Below, in pieces: positions 55,803-64,000 of a DNA stretch of 64,000 nucleotides; within the stretch, counting starts at the first letter, position 1, and each line of letters starts with the position of its first letter. The stretch covers positions 598,737,335-598,801,334 of the forward strand of contig NC_081415.1 of the NCBI RefSeq assembly GCF_030272615.1, in the 5' to 3' direction. Source of the stretch: Cryptomeria japonica (lineage: Eukaryota; Streptophyta; Pinopsida; Cupressales; Cupressaceae). Below the pieces are notes generated by a model. It was given only the letters and a program-made list of their open reading frames with translations. It was not told where the DNA came from and ran no database searches. Both the position numbers and the translations under genes were made by a program.

Positions 55803-58709
55803 ATGATGCATTCATTTCATAGATGTGATAATGGGTTAGCTTCCCTTGTTTCAATTTTTCCTTCTCCTAAAGAACCTCCCCCCATCTATAATAACATTTT
55901 AGTGCTTAAAAGAGTTGCTACCAATCCCTTTGAGACTCTCCCATGCTCTAAGGATGAAGACTTTAAGAGTGATCTTGACAATTCTCCTAAAATGTGCCCT
56001 TCCTATTTAGCTATCCTAGAGGAAGAGAATGATATCATAAACACCTTTCTTAATGTTACTTCACCTTCCCTACATGATGCCTCTCTAAGTGAAAAGGTAT
56101 TGATGGACATTGACTTATTTTTTCCTAAAGTTGGTCCTTCCAATGGGGGCATGTTAGTGCAACAAGAGGTTATGAACACTTCTTTCAAAGATCTCCTTCC
56201 TAAGCATGAATCTTTGGAGAAATATGTTCATGTTCCTCCTAAAAAACACTCCCTTCATGAGGATCCTTTTGTGCAAGAAGATGACATTATCCCTACATTT
56301 CCTAGTGATGGCATTTCCTTTTCCAAGAAAATTCCCACTAGAGATGATGAGTTAATGATAAATGCTTACCCTTCTCCTAAAGTTTGTCTTACCCATAAGC
56401 ATCCCTTAGAGAAAGAAGATGAAATAATAAGCAATTTCCTTAATTCTCTCTCCCCTAAAGATCATATTGAACATATTTTGAGGAAAGAGGATGATTTTAA
56501 CACATCTATTGATGCTCTCCCTCCTAAGGATGAGGAATTAATAAACAATGTTATCTCCTCTCTCGAAATTGACAATACTTCAAACATTCCTTTCAACAAC
56601 TTTGCTATTTGGGATGAACCATTAGAAGAAGGTGTAGATTATTCTCTCCCCCATGAGAGAACCCTAGCCAAAGGGGATGAAATCAAGATTGAAAACTCCC
56701 TTGATAGTTTCTCACCTTCCTTGAATCTCAATTATTCTCCCTCTCCTCAACTTGGTTCTACTCATAAGGATACCCTAGTTCAAAGCAAGATGGTTAACAT
56801 CTCTTTCAAAGATCTCCCTCTCAAAAGTGAGACTTTAGAGAGTAATGTTGATGCTTCCCCTAGAGAGTTTATTCCCCATGTAGATCCTTTAATGATAGAG
56901 GATGATATGACCTTTCCTAGTATTACTCTGCCTACTAGAACATCAATGCCTACCCCTTGTCTCTCTCCTAAAATTGATTTAATTCGTGATAAGATTTTAG
57001 TGCAAGAGAAGACTATCAATAATTCTTCCAACACTTTTGTTCATTTCCCTAAACCATCCTCAATCAATTTGATACATGTGAATGAAACACCTAACAAACC
57101 TCTCTTCACTGTCCAAGGTGATTGTCCTTCTCAAAATTCTCAACCTTTAAATAAGCCTATCTTAGTGGTTCAAGGTGGTTATGCTAATGATTCTTTTTGC
57201 ACTCCTAACAAACCTATTATTACTGTGAAAGGAGGTTATTCTACTAAGAGCCCTTATGAGTATGCTAAGCAACTAACTAGAGAGAGTTATAATGTAGTTG
57301 CTCATACCTATAATACTAGAAATAATAGGCAGCCTAATCCTCCTCCTGTTACTCCAGTTTCTCTTCCTAATCCTCAACCAATTCTTCCGCAAGCTCCATG
57401 TATTTCACAAGTTCTTGGTAAGGAATATGATCTCATAGAACAACTTAAAGCTACCCCTGCTAAGATATCCCTTTGGGATTTGATCCAAACTTCTTCCGCT
57501 CATCATGGAATGTTACAAGATGCCTTGAAAGATTTGAATGTTCCTCCACCTAATACATCTAGTAATATAGTGTCTTTGGTTAACTCTGTGATGAATCCTA
57601 AAGCTCAAATTGTGTTTACTCAAGATGAGTTGCCTACTAGTGAAATTCAACATCAATATGATCCCTTGATGATTGTGGTTATCATAAATGACACTGCTAT
57701 AAGACGAACACTGGTAGATAATGGTTCTGGCCTTAATGTGTGTAGCATTAATCTATTGCATAAGATGAATGTGGATACATCCCTTATTGAGCCTGACTCT
57801 CGTCGCATTCGAGGCTTTGATAATGTGGCTAAGTCTTCATTAGGTATTATCACCTTACCCATCATAGTGGGACCTGTTACTTTGCCTACTCCTATCCATG
57901 TTATGTCGGGAAAACTAACATACAACTTGTTATTAGGGAGACCTTGGATTCACAGTATGCAAGCTGTCCCCTCTACATTGCATAGACAAGTTAAATTTAT
58001 TTATAATAATAAGACATATACCTTGATAGGTGATACTAATTTTCAAGCTTGTTTGCAAACATCTACTTCCAAAGGGAGTTCTTCTAAGCCTTCCTCTTCT
58101 AGTGATCACTCATTAAACAAGATACCTATGGATGAATTATCACCCTCTAATAATCAAAATTCTTTGGATGAGTCTGAAGTTCCTGAAGAAGATTCTTCTC
58201 AACTTGAATCTACACATGAAAAGGCTTTTGATCCTGAGAAGGTTCTCGCAGAAGATGATTGGGGATCTCTTGATTTCAATCCCACCTTTGTAGGTGAGTA
58301 TAGGGTTCCTCCTAGAGAGCTTAAAGTTAAAAAGAAGGAAGAAACTAGAGATCAATCAGTCTTACCTGAACCTATGAGCAATAATTTTGTGGCCGCTTCT
58401 CAAACTTCTTCTCCTCACATCTCTAATTCTGAAGAATTTGATTCTTTGTCTTATGAAAAACCACCTTCTCTTTCTAAAATGGCTAATCGTTATGGTTGTG
58501 GTTTTCATATTTTTGCTAAGAGCGGCTATAGTGGAAATGGTTGTGGCACAAATGAACAAGGAATTAAAGTTCCTTTAGAACATAACATGCATGAATATTC
58601 ATTTGGACTTGGGTATAATCTTTCTAAGCCCACCAAAGCATCTAAAAGACCATCTCTCAATGTGAATGCTATATTTAGTAGTGATGATGATCTCACTTCA
58701 ACTAAATGA
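55803..58709 (+). CDS. 968-aa protein of element C: acidic repeats, retropepsin and G-patch-like motif
   Basis: Open throughout, although the element lacks pol. The ATG at 55803 (MMHSFHRCDNG) follows a 320-base leader. Residues about 1-420 are acidic and built on recurring segments like EEENDIINTFLN, VQEDDIIPTFPS and EKEDEIISNFLN, spaced some 40-70 residues apart. Residues about 430-480 have three NKP-(I/L)-x-x-V-(Q/K)-G-(G/D) repeats. Near 560-620 YDLIEQLKATPAKISLWDLI is a block typical of plant Tat/Ogre-type Gypsy polyproteins. The protease covers about 610-740, with VDNGSGLNVCS (Asp 639) and LLLGRPWIHSM near 712-722. Residues about 899-940 (GFHIFAKSGYSGNGCG, NEQGIKVPLE, GLGYNL) resemble a G-patch, as seen after protease in some retroelements. 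No capsid-like domain was recognised. Confidence 0.85.
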   Translation: MMHSFHRCDNGLASLVSIFPSPKEPPPIYNNILVLKRVATNPFETLPCSKDEDFKSDLDNSPKMCPSYLAILEEENDIINTFLNVTSPSLHDASLSEKVLMDIDLFFPKVGPSNGGMLVQQEVMNTSFKDLLPKHESLEKYVHVPPKKHSLHEDPFVQEDDIIPTFPSDGISFSKKIPTRDDELMINAYPSPKVCLTHKHPLEKEDEIISNFLNSLSPKDHIEHILRKEDDFNTSIDALPPKDEELINNVISSLEIDNTSNIPFNNFAIWDEPLEEGVDYSLPHERTLAKGDEIKIENSLDSFSPSLNLNYSPSPQLGSTHKDTLVQSKMVNISFKDLPLKSETLESNVDASPREFIPHVDPLMIEDDMTFPSITLPTRTSMPTPCLSPKIDLIRDKILVQEKTINNSSNTFVHFPKPSSINLIHVNETPNKPLFTVQGDCPSQNSQPLNKPILVVQGGYANDSFCTPNKPIITVKGGYSTKSPYEYAKQLTRESYNVVAHTYNTRNNRQPNPPPVTPVSLPNPQPILPQAPCISQVLGKEYDLIEQLKATPAKISLWDLIQTSSAHHGMLQDALKDLNVPPPNTSSNIVSLVNSVMNPKAQIVFTQDELPTSEIQHQYDPLMIVVIINDTAIRRTLVDNGSGLNVCSINLLHKMNVDTSLIEPDSRRIRGFDNVAKSSLGIITLPIIVGPVTLPTPIHVMSGKLTYNLLLGRPWIHSMQAVPSTLHRQVKFIYNNKTYTLIGDTNFQACLQTSTSKGSSSKPSSSSDHSLNKIPMDELSPSNNQNSLDESEVPEEDSSQLESTHEKAFDPEKVLAEDDWGSLDFNPTFVGEYRVPPRELKVKKKEETRDQSVLPEPMSNNFVAASQTSSPHISNSEEFDSLSYEKPPSLSKMANRYGCGFHIFAKSGYSGNGCGTNEQGIKVPLEHNMHEYSFGLGYNLSKPTKASKRPSLNVNAIFSSDDDLTSTK

Positions 58710-60817
58710 TCTTCTACTTCTATCAACTCTCATTCCCCTCATAAGGAAATCTTGGCGATGAACAAATCTCTTTATGACTCCCCTCAAATTTCTAAATTCA
58801 CTTATGAATCTTTATCTCCTATTCATCATAAAGTCCTCTCCTCCAGGGATAAGGCTCTAATAAATTACACTCATCCCTCTTCTAAGATTTCTTGTTACTT
58901 TTTTTCTTCAATTTTTATCATTTTATACATGTTTTTGATCTTACTTATAGTTGAGCATTTAGCATGTCATATTCAAATACCTCATTCAATCTATCATGTC
59001 TTTAAATAACATTAATGGCTACTATGTTGCTCATCATTATGTGACATCGGTAGCTCATTTGCTGGGGGCTCATTGTCATTCATGATGGTACAATTTCAAG
59101 TGCAATCATATTTTTGAAGCAACATAATAGCCTAATTTTTCTATGTTATCTCTTGGGGTAATAGTGTGGAAATATTGATCATCTTTTCTTTAGAATCCTC
59201 TTTTCCTAGATATGGGAGAAGATGTGTATTCTCTTTCTTATCCTACCCACTTCTTGTGAGGAGCATTTTACATACACTAATGTCTTGCTTGCGTGAACCC
59301 ATGTGAGTATGAGTACATTTTGTTTATGTCTAAATCTCTCCCTGGAAGATTGTGTAAGTCCTTCTCATTGACCTTATCCTTGGGAGGCAATGATCTTTTC
59401 TTATTTTTATCTAAGGATCCACTTTTTCCTATTTCATGGATGGTGTGAACTTTATTACTTGATGTTATTCCTTGTATGCATTTGTTGTTGTTTGTTCAAG
59501 GATTCTCTCTTACAAGAGGTGTAAGTCCTTGACTACAACCTCTTTTGCACTTGGTAAAATAAATCCATAATGAATTCACTCTCCCAATTGGGTTAAAAAG
59601 AGCGTCATCCTTCATTAAGAATCACTTTCACCTTGCAAAAGAAGGAAGTATTGCATTCTTATTCTCTTCTTTGTCTTATTCTAGAAGATGTTATATTTGT
59701 CTAAGACAATTCCTCTTGGGGATAGGTGTCTTTTGTACAAATATCTCTTCTCCTCTAAGGATCTCCTTTACACATACTACAAGATATCCCTTTTCAACTA
59801 TCTTATCCTTGCTTAAAGAGTGCAAAAACTCCCTTGCTTGGATCTATGATATTGTTGCATTTTTGGGGTATCTTCTTTTGTGATGAAGGTAGGTATCCTT
59901 GTTCTACTTTGCTTATGACATAAACATTACACTTTTTGAGCAATGGGTCATTCTCGGAACCAGAGCACAGACTCTTAGAGCGAGATGTCTCCATTTTTCT
60001 TTTATGCAAGGTGATTATTCTCGGAACCAGAGCACAGAATCTTAGAGCGAGATGTCACACTTTTGTACTATACATATACAGGTTGTAGCATACTCGGGCA
60101 TAGACTCCTATGAGGTGTTTCTAACCTCACTTACACACACATGCACGAGGTTGAGTGGAAATAGTGGCATAAGGCTAGAATTTCTCACTCTCCTCCCTTA
60201 CATGGATCACCTAGACAGACTCTAGGGGCTAGTTTTCCATGTCCTTTTTCCCATGGATCACCTAGATAAGATCTAGGGGCGAGAAGTCCATGTTTTCTCT
60301 CTCACTATTCTTCTCATGGATCACCAATGTGTGTATTCATGCTTTTTTCCTTTCTTTTCTTCTCTTTGCATTTTGTTTCCATTTACATCCTTCATCTTGT
60401 GTTAGAGAACTCTCAAATCCTCACACTCTTTGTTGTGTTGGAATTGAGATTTAGTCCTCTTTCTTACCAAAAGATTCTCCATTAGTTTTTGATCTCATAT
60501 CAAATCTTCTTGTGAGCATTTGTCATCAATATTCTTTAACAATTCGAAGTGGTAAACATGATACCCTATTTCAACTCACTAAAATTAGCAAGCCGAAACA
60601 GGGGGGGCATATAGCTACCCTCGAATTTTCATCACCTTCCTTAGTAAGCATTAGGTGATTTTGTGATCTAATGTGTGTTTTTTAGGGTGCGGTTCCTAAT
60701 TGTGTACTGTAGATACCACTGGGGGCTTCGTCCGACAACTTATGGATATATCCTTTTTCAAATAATGTTTACTTTTCTGTACTTTAGCTTGCATATGCAC
60801 GTAGTGTTCATATGACC
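58710..60817 (+). other. 3' non-coding region of element C
   Basis: The coding frame stays open beyond the TGA at 58707 to 59009, with a hydrophobic stretch (FIILYMFLILLIV) that may be chance. A 42-bp segment (ctcggaaccagagcacaga and flanks) is repeated at 59953-59992 and 60015-60054. Three copies of catggatcacc sit at about 60199-60324, two of them followed by ctctaggggc/tctaggggc. A G7 run at 60601-60607 parallels the second G-tract of elements A and B. Confidence 0.6.
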
Positions 60818-60835
60818 GCTAAAGTGGGGGCTAAA
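60818..60835 (+). promoter_or_regulatory. Polypurine tract of element C
   Basis: GCTAAAGTGGGGGCTAAA abuts the 3' LTR, identical to A and B. Confidence 0.9.
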
Positions 60836-62649
60836 TGTAGCGTCGTAAATTGTACGCACTTGCTAGGGTGGTACAATTTCACACCTAGTTTAGCACCCGC
60901 CTTGGCGCATTTTTCATTTTGTATTGCATTTCCCCTTTAGCACTTAATTAATTAAATTAATTAGGTCTAAGGTTCTATTTAATCATCTCCCATATCATAA
61001 AGTTGGGCCCTTTTCATTAAAGTGTGCCCCTTTCATTTTATTCCTCCAATACATCATTTAATCAAAAACCCTAATTAGGTCCTATTTTGAACTTGGGGGC
61101 TTGATTTCGGGGGTCAAAACATCTCGAAATCACCTGTAACTTCGGGATTCTCTCTAAAATCATCATATCTGACGGCCCTGAAAATTTGGTGAAAAGTTGT
61201 TGGGACCATGGCGCTCGGAGTGCACATGGTCCCGGACATTTTTCCCAAAATTTTAGGAGCGCGATCCAATCATAAAATAAAGCTTAACCCCAAGAAATTG
61301 GCAGGAGATTCAATCTCTAAGTTGGCCTAAAGTTTAAATTAAGACCTAGGGTTTCATATATAAGAGCTCTCTTTCTTCATTTGAAAGTATCCGAATTTTT
61401 GGTTTCCAGGGGCCTTCTATGCAGCAAAAGAGCAGATCTTTGAAGACTTCAACAACATTTAACATCCATCCATCAAGCATTCATCAATTTCATTCATCCA
61501 ATTAGGGCTTTGAAGACATTGAAGAGCAATAAGGGATCACCAACTGGAGATTGGCTTGTACTCCTCCCTTGGGGTTGGGTATGATTTCATGTTGTTTTCA
61601 TGTCTTTGCATAAGCCTCATTATATCATTTGTATTCATGCTTTAGATCACTTTGCATCTTGATTTGGAGCATTTACATTATCATTTACAAGCAATTAGGG
61701 TTTACTTTCTAGGTTGCTCTAGTTTGCTTACTTGCATTTTAGGATCTTGCACACACACTACTTTTACAATACAACTTGGCTATTCGTGGAGGTGGAAATC
61801 ACCAAAGCGGGGGTTTGACTAAGGAAAAACCCTATATAGCTGCCCACCATACCTTTTTAGATATAAGTGCAAGTTTCGGGATTTGGACGACGCCGCAAGT
61901 TGCAGATCCGACGGAAGCGGACCGAAACTGAGCTACACACCAAATTTCAGTGCAAAAGATCAGGACAGGGGCATGGGGCACCCTGGTCCTGCCAGGACAG
62001 GGGCGCTGGGTGCCCTGGTCCCTGGGACAGGGGCGCTGGACGCCCTGGTCCTCCTGTCAGACAACAAGTTTTAGCATTTTTCTGACAGCTTTTCAGGTTG
62101 CAAAATAGCAGTTTCAAGGGCAGAATCAGGACAGTGGCGCCTGTGCCCCCGTCTCAAACATTTTCACTCAGATTTTAACTCCCGGTACACATCTGCATTC
62201 TTATCTTGTCCTTATGTTTACGGCTTTCCATTGTGTAATCTCAATTCTGCAATCTTGTTACTAGTTCATACTTACACTTTAGGGTTAATAGTTGAACTTG
62301 CATCATTTTATCTTTCAATTACAACAAAGGAATAGAAATCCTAATAGGTAGCTTGTGGCTCTCTCTTCCACAAAAAGAAGTAGCCAATTGTGTGATACCT
62401 CTAGGCTCTTTCGTATTCCACAAGTGTGTGAATAAAAGCAAGACTAGGCATTAGGAATTGAACTTGCATCATCTTATCTTTCCAATTACAACAAAGGAAT
62501 AGAAATCCTAATAGGTAGCCCGTGGCTCTCTCTTCCACAAAAAGAAGTAGCCAATTGTGCGATACCTCTAGGCTCTTTCGTATTCCACAATGTGTGTCAA
62601 AAGGTAGGATTAGGGCATGTTAGCCTAGTCTCACTTTTTCCCCTACACA
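60836..62649 (+). repeat. 3' LTR of element C
   Basis: 1814 bp, the same length as the 5' LTR. Hairpin at 61202-61233, TATATAAG at 61357-61364, palindromic units at 61962-62056, 166-bp tandem duplication from 62294. Confidence 0.96.
61202..61233 (+). promoter_or_regulatory. LTR hairpin of element C (3' LTR)
   Basis: GGGACCATG and CATGGTCCC make a perfect nine-base-pair inner stem around a 14-nt loop. It is the best paired of the eight copies. Confidence 0.7.
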
Positions 62650-62654
62650 GGAAT

Positions 62655-64000
62655 GAGACATGAGAATGTGTGTTTGTCTTAGTTCCTATGAATACTAAGA
62701 ACCCAGAGCATGAAGAAGAACAACAGGAAGAGATAAACAAGTTGTTGATAGAGTATAAAGATATCATTTTAGAAAATGTGCCTGATGGATTACCACTTGT
62801 GAGAAGTATCAGTCATTGCATGGACCTGAGTCCCGGAGCTAGTTTGCCTAACAAAGCTGCACACCGGATGACACCGACAGAGAATGAAGAGTTGAATAGA
62901 CAAGTGCAGAAGATGTTGAAGAAAGGTTTGATCAGAGAAAGTCTGAGTCCTTGTGCAGTCTCAATAGTATTAGCACCTAATAAGAATGGAGAATGGAGGA
63001 TGTGTACTGATTCCAGAGAAATAAACAAGATCACAGTGAAATATTGGTTTCCTTTTCCTAGGATGGATGACATAATGGAGTGTTTGAGTGGAGCCAAATA
63101 ATTTACAAATATAGAATTTAAGAGTGGATATCATCAGATCAGGATTAGAGAAGGAGACGAGTGGAAGACAACATTCAAGACAAATGAAGGACTGCATGAA
63201 TGGTTGGTGATGCCTTTTGGGTTAACTAATGCACTAAGTACTTTCATGAGGCTGATGAATGAGATATTGAATAAATTATTGGGTAAGTTTGTTATTGTAT
63301 ATTTGGATGACATTCTCATTTTCAGCAAGACAAAAGAGGAGCATTTGTTGCATTTGAGACAAGTTTTGCAGAGGTTGAGAGAAGAAAAGTTGCTAATAAA
63401 TATTAAGAAGTGTATTTTCATGAAGGAAGAATTAGTCTATTTGGGATTTATGATATATGAGGATGGTTTGAAGATGGACCTTGAGAAAGTAAAAGAAATT
63501 GTTGAATGGCCTAGACCATAAAGCATTGGAGAGGTAAGATCATTTCATGGATTGGCTAGTTTCTACCAGAAGTTCATCAGAAATTTCAGTTCAATTTGTA
63601 ACCCTATGACTGAGATAATGAGGGGAGATAGGAAGGAATTCGAGTGGACCACCAAAGAAAACAAAAGTTTTGAACTGTTAAAGCAGACAGTGACTAAGCA
63701 AATTGTGTTAGCTTTACCGGATTTCAACAAAGTATTTCAAGTGGATTGTGATGCAAGTGGAACAACAATAGGAGTAGTCTTGAGTCAGGAAGGGAGAGCA
63801 GCAACTTATTTCAGTGAGAAATTGAATGATTCTCAGAAGAGATGTTCAGTGTATGATCAAGAATTTTATGCCATAGTTCAAGCCTTGAAGAAGTGGAGAC
63901 ATTACCTGTTGCCTAAGGAGTTTGTGTTGTATACGGATAATCAAGCTTTGTAGTATTTGAACAGTCATAGTAAGTTGAATCAAATACATATGGGATGGGT
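62655..64000 (+). pseudogene. Reverse transcriptase and RNase H of element E, partial
   Basis: The reading continues from 53643. A 2-bp TG insertion near 62670 shifts the frame into EEEQQEEINKLLIEYKDI and then [56 protein letters not shown], and the active-site block [12 protein letters not shown] near 63290-63325. The RNase H region has FNKVFQVDCDASGTTIGVVL, AATYFSEKLNDSQKRCSVYD and LYTDNQAL. Stops at 63099, 63519 and 63951 break it; the last is TAG where Gln is usual. The catalytic YLDD and RNase H Asp residues are kept. The gene runs off the window. Confidence 0.92.

Larger units (their letters stand above)
53644..62649 (+). mobile_element. Element C: complete non-autonomous Gypsy-type element nested in element E
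   Basis: 9006 bp, TGTAGCG...CTACACA, two LTRs of exactly 1814 bp, and an exact 5-bp target duplication GGAAT (53639-53643, 62650-62654). Removing it and one GGAAT rejoins the E sequence. It contains a tRNA-Trp primer site, one 968-codon ORF (55803-58709), 2.1 kb of non-coding DNA and a polypurine tract. No RT, RNase H or integrase. About a dozen differences, mostly transitions, separate the first 560 bases of the two LTRs, so it is a fairly recent insertion. Confidence 0.96.
51080..64000 (+). mobile_element. Element E: chromovirus-like Gypsy element, interrupted by element C, runs off window
   Basis: LTR (51080-51855), initiator-Met type primer site, gag, zinc knuckle, protease, then element C (53644-62649), then RT and RNase H up to the window edge. 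The RT sequence with PGASLPNKAAHRMTPTENEE and [20 protein letters not shown] is typical of plant chromoviruses. The part beyond RNase H (integrase, chromodomain) is outside. Numerous stops, a 2-bp insertion near 62670, a 40-bp tandem duplication and a substituted protease Asp show decay. Confidence 0.9.

Noticed and set aside
58752-59009. Frame with hydrophobic segment after the C protein stop, as a possible envelope-like extension
   Set aside because: Short, low complexity, only one hydrophobic stretch, no signal peptide or conserved motif; more likely 3' untranslated sequence.
59950-60055. Direct repeats resembling a CRISPR array
   Set aside because: Only two units, eukaryotic retroelement context, no spacers of regular size.

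Overview
This window is repeat-dominated plant nuclear DNA. Every recognisable coding region belongs to a retroelement: Ty1/Copia, Ty3/Gypsy, plant-type non-autonomous Gypsy derivatives and a LINE-like RNase H. The only cellular genes I can support are two nuclear tRNA-Asp(GTC) genes. The AT-rich background, deep nesting of elements, very long LTRs and mild decay suggest a large-genome seed plant, possibly a gymnosperm. That placement is inference; the sequence does not prove it.

Layout. 1-6601: the internal region and 3' LTR of a decayed non-autonomous Gypsy element (A, + strand), joined to an inverted fragment of a related LTR. 6726-16461: copy 1 of a segmental duplication holding a Copia remnant, its LTR, anonymous DNA, a solo LTR (12369-13515) and tRNA-Asp (14606-14677). 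16462-22565: a Copia element (D) with one long frame broken only by stop codons. 22582-25177: a LINE-like insertion between exact 16-bp target duplications, carrying RNase H and then an unfamiliar ORF. 25640-35755: another Copia remnant (G), split by a 4.6-kb insertion (F, 26696-31337) and a solo LTR (H, 31570-33032). The 3' part of G begins copy 2 of the duplication. 35756-43623: a complete non-autonomous element (B, - strand) of A's family, inserted in copy 2 with TSD ATATT. 43629-50421: the rest of copy 2, including the second tRNA-Asp (48534-48605). 51080-64000: a chromovirus-like Gypsy element (E), interrupted at 53644-62649 by a complete 9.0-kb non-autonomous element (C, TSD GGAAT) with an intact 968-codon ORF.

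The most interesting system is the A/B/C group. The elements have different coding content (gag plus protease in A and B; a repeat-rich acidic protein with protease and G-patch in C), and none shows reverse transcriptase or integrase in this window. They nevertheless share LTR ends, the polypurine tract, a second upstream G-tract and recurrent hairpins; B and C also share a tRNA-Trp primer site. Two hairpin types recur: a long imperfect palindrome with compensatory changes, and a GC-rich palindromic unit in tandem whose copy number differs between B's two LTRs. The tRNA-Trp match in B covers 39 nt, the whole 3' half of the tRNA, against 19 nt in C. This looks like a set of trans-mobilised elements keeping one set of cis signals for a shared partner.

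Chronology: G inserted first, then the segment was duplicated. H and B entered copy 2 (copy 1 keeps the empty sites), and the solo LTR at 12369 entered copy 1 (copy 2 keeps the empty site). E preceded C. All coordinates and alignments were made by eye.
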